In this document: positions 51,379 to 61,794 of the stretch, in pieces
Position numbering within the stretch: the first letter of the stretch is position 1
Layout of the letters: each line of letters begins with the position of its first letter
Source of the DNA: Rugamonas sp. A1-17
Lineage (GTDB): Bacteria > Pseudomonadota > Gammaproteobacteria > Burkholderiales > Burkholderiaceae_D
Length of the DNA: 64,000 nucleotides
NCBI GenBank assembly: GCA_025548565.1
Contig: JAJLPB010000014.1
Span: 1 to 64,000 of the forward strand
Direction of reading: 5' to 3'
The notes under the pieces: model-generated
Databases searched by the model: none
What the model saw: only the letters and a program-made list of their open reading frames with translations
Told to the model about the DNA's origin: nothing
Program-made: the position numbers and the translations under genes

Positions 51379-51885
51379 TCAGCTTTTTTTGCGGCGCCGC
51401 CCGAGGTAGGACAGAATGCCCAGGCCGCCGAGCATCATGATGTAGGTTTCAGGCTCGGGGACCGGATCGACGTTCAGCGTGCCGGAATAACTGGCGGAGA
51501 CGTTGTTGGATATACCATACACCGTCAGCACCAGCGTGCCGGAGATCCAGGTCGGGTCGAGCATGCCTGACTCGGCGGCGCCGGTCGGCGTGAAACTCAA
51601 GGCATGGCCGTTCAAGTCTGCGGAGTAGAAATCGATATTATGATTGCCACCCAGGTTCATGGTCTGCACCCAGGCATTCACCAGGCTGGGGCCCACGGCG
51701 GGACTGAAGGTAAAGACGTCGGTGAAGGCACCGATTGCCGAGTGATCCACCCCGAAATGAGCGCTGTAGCCAGTGGTCGGAGTGCCGTTTAGCACAACCG
51801 GAACGCTATAACTGTCGCCGGCGGCATAGGTTAGCATCGAGGTGGCCGCCAGCACAGTCCCGATTAAGAGCGATTTTAGTTTCAT
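51379..51885 (-). CDS. FxDxF-type PEP-CTERM protein
   Basis: 168 residues with a signal peptide (MKLKSLLIGTVLAATSMLTYA). The middle carries FTDVFTFSP, the FxDxF hallmark of a PEP-CTERM subgroup, and NIDFYSADLNG. It ends in the sorting signal PEPETYIMMLGGLGILSYLGRRRKKS: a PEP motif, one membrane span and an Arg/Lys cluster. Such proteins are processed by exosortase (EpsH/XrtA-like) and linked to exopolysaccharide. No exosortase is in the window. Confidence 0.92.
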   Translation of the reverse strand: MKLKSLLIGTVLAATSMLTYAAGDSYSVPVVLNGTPTTGYSAHFGVDHSAIGAFTDVFTFSPAVGPSLVNAWVQTMNLGGNHNIDFYSADLNGHALSFTPTGAAESGMLDPTWISGTLVLTVYGISNNVSASYSGTLNVDPVPEPETYIMMLGGLGILSYLGRRRKKS

Positions 51886-52115
51886 AATTTTCCCGAGAAA
51901 AAAAGTGGAAACCGAACGCGCCTGATGAGCCAGTGCGCCACTTGACGTTACACCTGCCCAATTTAGATGTCAATTAATTATTCAAAATAAACAACCAACT
52001 TGCGATATCGAAGTCGGGGTGAGCGGCGGGGAAAATGCTGGGGGATGGAGAGGACGCGCGGCAACGGCGGGAACTGCTGAGCCGGGAAGCGCGGCGCGCT
52101 TCCCGGAAAATCAAA

Positions 52116-54029
52116 TTACTTTACTTCTGCAACTGTGGTTTTTGCGATGGGCTTGAGGATCTTGACCTTGGCCTTTTGTTTCAACAGTTCGATGTAGTCG
52201 TACATCTCTTGCTGGGCCACGATGCTGTTGATCTGCTCGGCTTCCGATTTGCGGCGGGCCTCATCCTGCACCTCAGGCTGCTGCACCTTGCCGATGCGGT
52301 AGATGCCATAGCCCATGCCAGGCACGTCCACGCCAACGTAGGCAGGCAGCTTGGTGGTGTCGGCCTTCATGATTTCCTGCATCGCCAGGCCGTTCACGCC
52401 TTCCGGCTTGGAACGCGACACCAGCTTGGCGGTGCCGAAGCCGGCGGCGTCACCGGATTTCTTGAACGCAGCCAGTTTCTCGGCGCCGGCCTTGGCGGCC
52501 AACTTGGCGGCCTCTTCCATCGTGACGCGCTGGCGGATGGCGGCATCGACTTCGGCCAGCGGACGCTTGGTCGCAGGCTTGAACTCGACGATACGGCCGG
52601 CGACCAGGGTGCTCGGCGCGGTCTCGACGGCTTCGGTATTGCGTTTGCTGCTGATCGACTCGTTGGAGAACAGCGCGGCCAGGAACTTGGCGTTGTTGTA
52701 CGGCGCCGGGCCAGCCATCGGCGACGGCGTGCGCGAGACGTTGGCGGCGGTTTCGATCTTCAGGCCCAGCTTGTCGGCGACCGGCTTCAGGCTGTCCGAC
52801 TGCTCGTAGACGGTGTTGGTGAAGGCTTCAGCCATTTCCGAATACTTCTTGGCGGCCTTCTGCTTTTTCAGCGCCTCGGCCACTTCGCCCTTGACCGCGT
52901 CCAACGGCTTGACGACGGCCGGCTTCAGCTCGGTCACGGTCAGGATGTGGAAACCAAAGTCCGACTGCACCGGGTCGCTGATCTCGCCCTGCTTGAGTTT
53001 CATGACGGCGGCTTCGACCGATGCGGCCGGCAGCGAACCCTTGCTGACGATGCCCAGATCGCCGCCCTGCTCGCCCGACACAGGGTCGTCCGACTTGGCC
53101 TTGGCGACCTTGGCGAAATCACCTGGGTTCTTGCGCAGTTCGGCCACGATGGCGTCGGCCTCGGCCTTGGCGGCGGCCACCTCGGCGGCGCTGGCGCCCT
53201 TCTTCACTGCGATCTGGATGTGCGCGGCGCGGCGGCTTTCCTGCGTGCTGAAAGCAGGCTGGTTGGCGGCGTAGTACGCTGCCACGTCGGCGTCGGTCAC
53301 GGTGACCTGGTTCATGACGGCGTCGCTGTTGAAGACCACGTATTCGATCTTGGCCTGCTCCGGCACTTCGAAGAACTTGCTGTTCTTGTCGTAGTAAGCC
53401 TTGACCATGTCGTCGGTGATCTTCACTTGCGGCACGAAATCGGCGACCGGCAGCAGCAATTCCTGCACCTCGCGCTCCTGCGCGCCGATGTCGGACAGGG
53501 CCTTGGCCACGGCGCGCGGCGCGAAGCCGGTTGCCTGCACCGCGTTGCCCAGCTGCTGCAAGGTCAAGTCGCGACGCATGCGCTGGTCGTACATGGTTGG
53601 CGTCATGCCCTGGGCGGCCAGGATGGTCTTGTAGCGCTCGATATCGAATGCACCTTCGCCGCCAAACTGTTCCTTGATGACTTTTTGCAGTTGAGCGTCG
53701 CTGACGCCCAGGTGCGCATGGCCCACTTCGGCAGCCACGGCGCGCTCGGCAATCAGCTGATCCAGGATGTTTTGCTTGAATTCCGGGGTATCGAACATCT
53801 TCTGGTCGAACTGCGCGCCCAGACGCTGGCGATAGCTGTCCAGCTGATTGCGCACCGCGTTGTCGAACTCTTGCTGGGTCAGCGGTTTGCCGTCGATTTT
53901 GGCGATCGTATTGGCGTCATCGCCGAAGCTCTTGTAACTGCCGATACCAACGAAGGCGAACGACGGGACGATAATGATCGCCAGGAGTATCTGCATCAAA
54001 CGTTGATGGGTACGAATAAATTCAAACAT
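52116..54029 (-). CDS. ppiD: Membrane-anchored periplasmic chaperone/isomerase PpiD
   Basis: 637 residues from ATG 54029 (MFEFIRTHQRLMQILLAIIIVPSFAFVGI), with one N-terminal membrane anchor. Long SurA-like N-terminal helical region (KIDGKPLTQQEFDNAVRNQL), a parvulin domain near 265-355 (RRAAHIQIAVKKGASAAEVAAAKAEAD, DFAKVAKAKSDDPVSGEQGGDLGIV, SDFGFHILTVTELKPA), then a C-terminal extension. Assists folding of proteins leaving the Sec translocon. Its position after the tig-clp-lon-hup-tRNA group is conserved in related bacteria. Confidence 0.93.
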   Translation of the reverse strand: MFEFIRTHQRLMQILLAIIIVPSFAFVGIGSYKSFGDDANTIAKIDGKPLTQQEFDNAVRNQLDSYRQRLGAQFDQKMFDTPEFKQNILDQLIAERAVAAEVGHAHLGVSDAQLQKVIKEQFGGEGAFDIERYKTILAAQGMTPTMYDQRMRRDLTLQQLGNAVQATGFAPRAVAKALSDIGAQEREVQELLLPVADFVPQVKITDDMVKAYYDKNSKFFEVPEQAKIEYVVFNSDAVMNQVTVTDADVAAYYAANQPAFSTQESRRAAHIQIAVKKGASAAEVAAAKAEADAIVAELRKNPGDFAKVAKAKSDDPVSGEQGGDLGIVSKGSLPAASVEAAVMKLKQGEISDPVQSDFGFHILTVTELKPAVVKPLDAVKGEVAEALKKQKAAKKYSEMAEAFTNTVYEQSDSLKPVADKLGLKIETAANVSRTPSPMAGPAPYNNAKFLAALFSNESISSKRNTEAVETAPSTLVAGRIVEFKPATKRPLAEVDAAIRQRVTMEEAAKLAAKAGAEKLAAFKKSGDAAGFGTAKLVSRSKPEGVNGLAMQEIMKADTTKLPAYVGVDVPGMGYGIYRIGKVQQPEVQDEARRKSEAEQINSIVAQQEMYDYIELLKQKAKVKILKPIAKTTVAEVK

Positions 54030-54282
54030 GGTCTGCCAATTCGGATTGAGTGGAACTTGCACATACAAGATTCCGGTTGCGGGATTTTACAGAGAGCACC
54101 CCTCTATAGCAAGAGTAAATCCTTGGCAAAACAGTCACGCCGCCAGCCCCGACAACAAAATGCCACCGGCGCGCGCGTGGTGCAGCGCAGCAGACAGCGA
54201 CGCGCCCGGCCAAATGATACCGTCAGAACATATTAGTTTCCCAACCCGATAATGTCCGCGCATATGCCTATTAAAAACAAAA
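54030..54282. other. Intergenic region upstream of ppiD, no gene seen
   Basis: Holds the ppiD promoter region. No credible open frame, RNA gene or strong palindrome was found. Part of a 402-base non-coding stretch (54030-54431) together with the hairpin repeat and the tRNA terminator. Confidence 0.6.
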
Positions 54283-54369
54283 TGGGGTCAAGTCTGACAT
54301 TCGGACACGAACTCAACCGTAACGCATATATACGGTTGTGCTCGTGTCCGAATGTCAGACTTGACCCCA
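54283..54369. repeat. Long perfect hairpin, REP/MITE-like
   Basis: Arms 54283-54310 and 54342-54369 are 28-base perfect inverted repeats (left arm begins TGGGGTCAAGTCTGACATTC). Inside is a second stem, CAACCGTA (54314-54321) with TACGGTTG (54331-54338). About 87 bases in all, no coding capacity. No clear target-site duplication. Resembles the GGGGTCA-type palindromes scattered between genes in Oxalobacteraceae and mobilised by REP-associated transposases (inference). Confidence 0.8.
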
Positions 54370-54380
54370 ATTAAATACGG

Positions 54381-54421
54381 CGGAAAAAGAAAAACCCCGC
54401 AGCTAATAATAGCTGCGGGGT
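54381..54421 (-). terminator. Terminator of the tRNA-Val/Asp/Asp unit
   Basis: ACCCCGCAGCT (54394-54404) and AGCTGCGGGGT (54411-54421), 11 perfect pairs. On the minus strand it is followed by a T-rich tract (TTTTCTTTTTCC), ten bases after the last tRNA. Confidence 0.88.
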
Positions 54422-54431
54422 ATCTTGTTCT

Positions 54432-54508
54432 TGGCGGAGCGGACGGGACTCGAACCCGCGACCCCCGGCGTGACAGGCCGGTATTCTAACCAACTGAACT
54501 ACCGCTCC
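54432..54508 (-). tRNA. tRNA-Asp (GTC), copy 2
   Basis: A 77-base cloverleaf with encoded CCA. Acceptor GGAGCGG/CCGCTCC with discriminator G, anticodon loop CTGTCAC giving GTC, T arm GCGGGTTCGAGTCCCGT. Identical to the copy at 54535-54611. Confidence 0.97.
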
Positions 54509-54534
54509 TTGGTCAAACTCAATTAGTATTTTGT

Positions 54535-54611
54535 TGGCGGAGCGGACGGGACTCGAACCCGCGACCCCCGGCGTGACAGGCCGGTATTCTAACCAACTGA
54601 ACTACCGCTCC
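54535..54611 (-). tRNA. tRNA-Asp (GTC), copy 1
   Basis: Same sequence as the copy at 54432-54508, including CCA. The two genes form a tandem repeat with a 103-bp period; the 26-bp spacer is unique. Confidence 0.97.
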
Positions 54612-54648
54612 AACAAAACACTGGGTACTGCCTTTACTGCTGCAAAAC

Positions 54649-54724
54649 TGGTGGGCGGTGAGAGGCTCGAACTCCCGACCTAAGCCTTGTAAGGGCTCCG
54701 CTCTACCAACTGAGCTAACCGCCC
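54649..54724 (-). tRNA. tRNA-Val (TAC)
   Basis: 76 bases with encoded CCA. Acceptor GGGCGGT/ACCGCCC, D arm TAGCTCAGTTGGTAGAG, anticodon loop CTTACAA giving TAC, T arm TCGGGAGTTCGAGCCTCTCA. It lies 49 bp downstream of hupB on the same strand and is probably cotranscribed with the two tRNA-Asp genes. Confidence 0.97.
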
Positions 54725-54773
54725 GTTTTGCGTTTCGTGAGCAACTTTACTGCTTGCTGCTCACTGAAGTCCG

Positions 54774-55046
54774 TTAGTTTACAGCATCTTTCAAAGCTTT
54801 ACCAGCTTTAAATTTAGGAACTTTAGCTGCGTCGATGATGATCTCTTCTTTGGTGCGCGGATTGCGGCCGGTACGGGCAGCGCGTTCGCTCACGGAGAAG
54901 GTGCCAAAACCGACCAGGGTGACGCTGTCGTTCTTTTGCAGGGTGGTGGTTACACCGTCGATCACCGCGTCGAGTGCGCGTGCAGCAGCCGCTTTCGAGA
55001 TATCAGCGGTAGTAGCAATATGGTCGATCAATTCAGTCTTATTCAA
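54774..55046 (-). CDS. hupB: DNA-binding protein HU
   Basis: A 90-residue histone-like protein ([76 protein letters not shown]). The [12 protein letters not shown] beta-arm binds DNA. The start codon is TTG at 55046, supported by GGGGA six bases upstream. Located between lon and the tRNAs as in relatives. Confidence 0.96.
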   Translation of the reverse strand: MNKTELIDHIATTADISKAAAARALDAVIDGVTTTLQKNDSVTLVGFGTFSVSERAARTGRNPRTKEEIIIDAAKVPKFKAGKALKDAVN

Positions 55047-55199
55047 AGCAATTCCCCGTCACAAAGGTTATATCGTTTTAGCCGGTAGATAGCGGTATTT
55101 GAATACCGTTCTCCAGGCCGAGAAAAATCTCAGGCCGTATTAAACAAGCCAGCCCGCCCCTGTGTCAAGCGCTGCACCATAGAAAATCGGGGTGAAATA

Positions 55200-55230
55200 A
55201 CAAACAGGCGCCATAAAAGCGCCTGTTTGT
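55200..55230 (-). terminator. Terminator after lon
   Basis: ACAAACAGGCGC (55200-55211) and GCGCCTGTTTGT (55219-55230), 12 perfect pairs, between lon and hupB. The T tract is short, so strength is uncertain. Confidence 0.7.
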
Positions 55231-55260
55231 GCATACACCGTTACTAAACTCTAGTAAAAG

Positions 55261-57672
<2,412 letters not shown>

Positions 57673-57810
57673 GGCGTACCTTATGTGAAAGCGTGATTAT
57701 GATGTGGGCGCTGTTTTGCCGAATCACAAGACCGACCTGCAAGAAATAATTCCCTTAATAAAAGGTTATTTTCAAAGTAGCTAGTCATGTTCTAAAAAAA
57801 CGCGTCAAAT

Positions 57811-57853
57811 AAAAAAGCCACGCGTGACAAACGCTGCTGTCACGTGTGGCTTT
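57811..57853 (-). terminator. Terminator after clpX
   Basis: AAAGCCACGCGTGACA (57814-57829) pairs with TGTCACGTGTGGCTTT (57838-57853), one G-T wobble. On the minus strand a T6 tract follows. Confidence 0.85.
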
Positions 57854-57956
57854 CCGAATGAAGCCTGCATTCTTTTATTGATTTAAATTGTACCGCCTTG
57901 CCCCACGGATGCGAAATGAATTTTGCTGCTGAGTGGGGTTAGTGTGCACAAGTTAT

Positions 57957-59225
57957 TTAATTCTCACCAGACGCTTTGGCCTGGTCTTGGTAGATCAATA
58001 AAGGTTTGGCGCCGCTGGTGATCGTGTTTTCATCAATGACCACTTTGGTGACATTGGTTTCGTTCGGCAATTCGTACATCGTGTCGAGCAGCGCGTGTTC
58101 CAGGATGGAACGCAGGCCGCGCGCGCCGGTCTTGCGGGCCAGCGCTTTCTTGGCGATGGCGTGCAAGGCGGCCGGACGAATTTCCAGCTCGGCGCCTTCC
58201 ATGTCCAGCAGCTTGGCGTACTGTTTGACCAGGGCGTTCTTCGGCTCGACCAGGATCTGGATCAGCGCTTCCTCGGTCAGTTCCGACAGCGTGGCGACCA
58301 CCGGCAGACGGCCCACCAACTCGGGGATCAGGCCGAACTTGATCAGGTCTTCCGGTTCCGCTTCCAGCAATACGTCGCTGGCGCTGCGTTCCTTCTTGCT
58401 CTTCACGCTGGCCGAGAAACCAATGCCGGATTTTTCCGAACGGTTAGAAATCACCTTGGCCAGGCCGTCGAATGCGCCGCCGCAGATGAACATGATGTTG
58501 GTGGTGTCGATCTGCACGAAATCCTGGTTAGGATGCTTGCGGCCGCCTTGCGGTGGCACCGACGCCATCGTGCCTTCGATCAGTTTCAGCAGCGCTTGCT
58601 GCACGCCCTCGCCCGACACGTCGCGGGTGATCGATGGATTGTCCGACTTGCGCGAGATCTTGTCGATCTCGTCGATGTAGACGATGCCGCGTTGAGCTTT
58701 CTCAACATCGTAGTTGCAGCTTTGCAACAGTTTTTGAATGATATTCTCGACGTCCTCGCCCACATAGCCCGCTTCGGTCAGCGTGGTGGCGTCGGCGATG
58801 ACGAAAGGCACGTTCAGCATGCGGGCCAGGGTCTGGGCCAGCAGGGTCTTGCCCGAGCCGGTGGGACCGACCAGCAAGATGTTGCTCTTGGCCAGTTCGA
58901 TGTCGTCTTTCTTGCCCAGGTGCTTGAGGCGCTTGTAGTGGTTGTACACCGCCACCGACAGGATGCGCTTGGCCGTTTGCTGGCCAATGACGTACTGGTC
59001 CAGCAAGTCCTTGATTTCATGCGGGGTCGGCAAGTCCGACTTGGCGCCCGTGACCGACTCGATGGCCGAGGTTTCATCGCGAATGATGTCATTGCACAAG
59101 TCGATGCACTCGTCGCAGATGAAGACCGATGGGCCGGCGATAAGTTTCTTTACCTCGTGCTGGCTCTTGCCGCAAAACGAGCAGTACAGTAATTTTTCGC
59201 CGCTGGAGGATTTTTTGTCTGACAT
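57957..59225 (-). CDS. clpX: ATP-dependent Clp protease ATP-binding subunit ClpX
   Basis: 422 residues. N-terminal zinc-binding domain with Cys in [10 protein letters not shown] and [10 protein letters not shown]; Walker [19 protein letters not shown]; Walker [14 protein letters not shown]; ClpP-binding loop IGFSASV; sensor regions [18 protein letters not shown] and [24 protein letters not shown]. Unfoldase partner of ClpP. No strong Shine-Dalgarno. Confidence 0.98.
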   Translation of the reverse strand: MSDKKSSSGEKLLYCSFCGKSQHEVKKLIAGPSVFICDECIDLCNDIIRDETSAIESVTGAKSDLPTPHEIKDLLDQYVIGQQTAKRILSVAVYNHYKRLKHLGKKDDIELAKSNILLVGPTGSGKTLLAQTLARMLNVPFVIADATTLTEAGYVGEDVENIIQKLLQSCNYDVEKAQRGIVYIDEIDKISRKSDNPSITRDVSGEGVQQALLKLIEGTMASVPPQGGRKHPNQDFVQIDTTNIMFICGGAFDGLAKVISNRSEKSGIGFSASVKSKKERSASDVLLEAEPEDLIKFGLIPELVGRLPVVATLSELTEEALIQILVEPKNALVKQYAKLLDMEGAELEIRPAALHAIAKKALARKTGARGLRSILEHALLDTMYELPNETNVTKVVIDENTITSGAKPLLIYQDQAKASGEN

Positions 59226-59331
59226 GGGGCAGTTTTCTTTGGGTTACAGAATGGCGTTGCTGTTGCCAGGTAGCATAAGTGAAGTCTGGAAAAGTCCGCC
59301 GACGACTACATGCTACCCGAAATAAAAACGA

Positions 59332-59361
59332 AACGCCCGAACGATTAATCGCCCGGGCGTT
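59332..59361 (-). terminator. Hairpin between clpP and clpX
   Basis: AACGCCCG (59332-59339) and CGGGCGTT (59354-59361), with a T-rich stretch on the minus strand after it (TCGTTTTTATTTC). It would partly or fully separate clpP and clpX transcription. Confidence 0.75.
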
Positions 59362-59387
59362 CTTTTAGCAATGCTGCGAAGGAAGCA

Positions 59388-60014
59388 TCAAGCCCGGTTG
59401 GACAACATTTTGTCGATCAAACCGTACTCTACCGCCTCTTCCGCCGACATGAAACGATCACGATCCGTGTCTTTGGCGATCTGCTCCACGGTTTGACCCG
59501 TGCGTTCAGCCATGATCGAATTCAGACGGTGGCGCAGGTACAGGATTTCCTTGGCCTGGATTTCGATGTCCGAAGCCATGCCCTGCGAGCCGCCCGACGG
59601 CTGGTGAATCATGATGCGCGAGTTCGGCAGCGAGAAGCGCTTGCCCTTGGCGCCGGCCGCCAGCAGGAAGGCGCCCATGGAGGCGGCCATGCCGGTGCAC
59701 AACGTCGAGACGTCGGGCTTGATGAACTGCATCGTATCGAAGATCGCCAGACCGGCCGAGACCGAACCGCCTGGGGAGTTGATGTACAGCGAGATATCCT
59801 TGTCCGGATTTTCGCTTTCGAGGAACAGCAACTGGGCGACGATCAGGTTCGCCATCTGGTCGTTGACGGGGCCGACCATGAAGATCACGCGCTCTTTCAG
59901 CAGGCGCGAGTAGATATCATAGGAGCGCTCACCACGGCCGCTCTGTTCGACCACCATCGGCACCAGGCCGAGCATTTCAGTGTCCAGCGCCGGATTACGG
60001 TTCATACCAGTCAT
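59388..60014 (-). CDS. clpP: ATP-dependent Clp protease proteolytic subunit ClpP
   Basis: 208 residues from ATG 60014, with AAGGA upstream. Catalytic Ser in [16 protein letters not shown], His in [11 protein letters not shown] and Asp in [21 protein letters not shown]. The N-terminus ([31 protein letters not shown]) is typical for a single housekeeping ClpP. Forms the tetradecameric protease with ClpX and ClpA. Confidence 0.98.
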   Translation of the reverse strand: MTGMNRNPALDTEMLGLVPMVVEQSGRGERSYDIYSRLLKERVIFMVGPVNDQMANLIVAQLLFLESENPDKDISLYINSPGGSVSAGLAIFDTMQFIKPDVSTLCTGMAASMGAFLLAAGAKGKRFSLPNSRIMIHQPSGGSQGMASDIEIQAKEILYLRHRLNSIMAERTGQTVEQIAKDTDRDRFMSAEEAVEYGLIDKMLSNRA

Positions 60015-60062
60015 TCCATTTCCTTGTGAAGCAGCTAGGGTCAGAAATCGTTTGCCGCTTAG

Positions 60063-60136
60063 CCGTCATCCTCGCGCAAGCGGGGATCCATAGAACGCAT
60101 GCTCAGTATGGATTCCCGCCTGCGCGGGAATGACGG
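60063..60136. repeat. REP-like inverted repeat between tig and clpP
   Basis: The arm 60063-60091 (CCGTCATCCTCGCGCAAGCG...) pairs imperfectly with 60108-60136 (ATGGATTCCCGCCTGCGCGG...), 16-base centre. This is the GTCATTCCCGCG...GCGGGAATCCA palindrome common as interspersed repeats in proteobacteria. It lies inside what would be the tig-clpP transcript. Confidence 0.8.
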
Positions 60137-60172
60137 CGGCTACGGCGCCGTCTCTATTCTATCCTAGCTGGA

Positions 60173-61513
60173 TTACGCTTGTGCGTTGCTTCCCATCAGT
60201 TCGTCGAAGGCCACAACCTTGGACGACGTTTTCGACAGGCCCAGGACGTAGTTAACGACGTTTTCTTCCAATACAAGGGCTTCGACTTCAGCCAGACGGC
60301 GACGGTCGCTGTAGTAGTACTTCAGCACTTCGCGCGGGTCTTCGTAGCTCTGGGCGAAGTCTTCGACTTGCGCTTTGACCTGCTCAGGCTGGGCTTGCAG
60401 CTTGTTCTCGCCGACCAGTTGCGACAGGATCAGGCCCAGGCGTACGCGACGCTCGGCTTTTTCCGCGAACAGTTCTGGTGGGAACGGGATGTCCTTGACG
60501 TTCATGCCGCGCTGGGCCATGTCCTGACGGGTCATTTCGGCCAGACGCTCGGTGTCTTGGGCGATCAGGGCTTGTGGCACGTCCAGGGTCGCGGTTTTCA
60601 CCAGCGCTTCCATCACGGCTTCCTTGTTGCGGGCTTTGACACGGCCGGCAACTTCGCGTTCCAGGTTGACTTTGATGTCTTCGCGCATTTTGGCGACGTC
60701 GCCATCGGCCACGCCCAGCGATTTGGCGAATTCAGCGTCGACTTCCGGCAGGTGCGCCCATTCCAGCTTTTTCAGGGTGATGGTGAACGAGGCGGTTTTG
60801 CCGGCCACGTCTTTACCATGGTAGTCCTCTGGGAAGGCCAGTGGGAAGGTCTTGGCTTCGCCGACTTTCAGGCCGACGGTGGCGGCTTCGAATTCTGGCA
60901 GCATGCGGCCTTCGCCCAGCACGAAAGCGTAGTCTTCAGCTTTGCCGCCTGGGAATTCAACGCCGTCGATCGAACCGACGAAGTCCACGGTCACGCGGTC
61001 GCCATTGGCTGCGACAGCTTCGCCGCCGTCGCCGTGTTCGCCAGCTTCGCCCTTGGTGTGGAAATGCACGCGCTGTTTGCGCAGGATTTCAATGGTTTTG
61101 TCGATTTCGGTTTCCGACACGTCAGCCTTGACGGTTTCGATTTCCACGGTCGACAGGTCGCCAACAACCACTTCCGGATAGATTTCGAAGGTCGCGTCGA
61201 AGGTCAGGACGCCCGCTGGCGACTCTTCCTTAGGCTCGATGCGTGGGTAGCCCGCTACGCGCAGCTCGGCTGCGTTGGCGGCGTCGTTGAAAGCGCGGCC
61301 AACTTTATCGTTCAGCACTTCGGTCTCGATCTGATAACCGTACTGTGCTGCGACCATTTTCAGAGGAACTTTACCCGGACGGAAGCCTGGTGCCTTAGCC
61401 GTTTTGGCTTGCACTTTCAGGCGCTTCTCAACTTCAGCGCGGACCTCGGTCAGCGGGAAGGAGATCGTGATACGACGTTCGAGTTTGCCTAAGGTTTCGA
61501 CTGCAGTTGCCAT
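60173..61513 (-). CDS. tig: Trigger factor
   Basis: 446 residues from ATG 61513 ([21 protein letters not shown]). Ribosome-binding N-terminal domain with the signature [12 protein letters not shown] (F-R-x-G-x-x-P), central FKBP-like isomerase domain ([41 protein letters not shown]) and a C-terminal helical chaperone domain. Cotranslational chaperone. First gene of tig-clpP, downstream of tRNA-Leu. Confidence 0.98.
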   Translation of the reverse strand: MATAVETLGKLERRITISFPLTEVRAEVEKRLKVQAKTAKAPGFRPGKVPLKMVAAQYGYQIETEVLNDKVGRAFNDAANAAELRVAGYPRIEPKEESPAGVLTFDATFEIYPEVVVGDLSTVEIETVKADVSETEIDKTIEILRKQRVHFHTKGEAGEHGDGGEAVAANGDRVTVDFVGSIDGVEFPGGKAEDYAFVLGEGRMLPEFEAATVGLKVGEAKTFPLAFPEDYHGKDVAGKTASFTITLKKLEWAHLPEVDAEFAKSLGVADGDVAKMREDIKVNLEREVAGRVKARNKEAVMEALVKTATLDVPQALIAQDTERLAEMTRQDMAQRGMNVKDIPFPPELFAEKAERRVRLGLILSQLVGENKLQAQPEQVKAQVEDFAQSYEDPREVLKYYYSDRRRLAEVEALVLEENVVNYVLGLSKTSSKVVAFDELMGSNAQA

Positions 61514-61545
61514 GTAAAAATCGTCCAAAAAAATAGTAATACAGT

Positions 61546-61632
61546 TGGTGCGAGGAGGGGGACTCGAACCCCCACACCATTGCTGGCGTCAGGACCTAAA
61601 CCTGGTGCGTCTACCAATTTCGCCATCCTCGC
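61546..61632 (-). tRNA. tRNA-Leu (TAG)
   Basis: 87 bases with CCA. Acceptor GCGAGGA/TCCTCGC, D arm GCGAAATTGGTAGACGC, anticodon loop TTTAGGT giving TAG, long variable arm, T arm GGGGGTTCGAGTCCCCC. Class II tRNA upstream of tig. Confidence 0.97.
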
Positions 61633-61653
61633 GGCATGTTTGCACAAAAGCAA

Positions 61654-61684
61654 AGGGCGACCCGTAAGTGAAAACGGTCGCCCT
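61654..61684 (-). terminator. Hairpin between the RND pump gene and tRNA-Leu
   Basis: AGGGCGACC (61654-61662) pairs with GGTCGCCCT (61676-61684). On the minus strand a loosely T-rich run follows (TTTGCTTTTG). Likely terminator of the efflux operon. Confidence 0.6.
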
Positions 61685-61794
61685 ATTCCCGCTGGAGTCC
61701 GCAGGAGCTTTCAACTTCAACGCGGTATTCTAACGGGTTTTTCAGCGAAATGTGACGATTTTTAATATGTCGCCAACATTCCGCTGTTTTTTCC

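Noticed and set aside
54432-54724. tRNA cluster as a genomic-island attachment site
   Set aside because: No integrase, no repeated tRNA 3' end at a distance and native-looking genes on both sides.
57673-57810. Possible sigma-32 promoter upstream of lon (TTTGAAA on the minus strand near 57775)
   Set aside because: No matching -10 (CCCCAT-like) at the right distance; not good enough to call.
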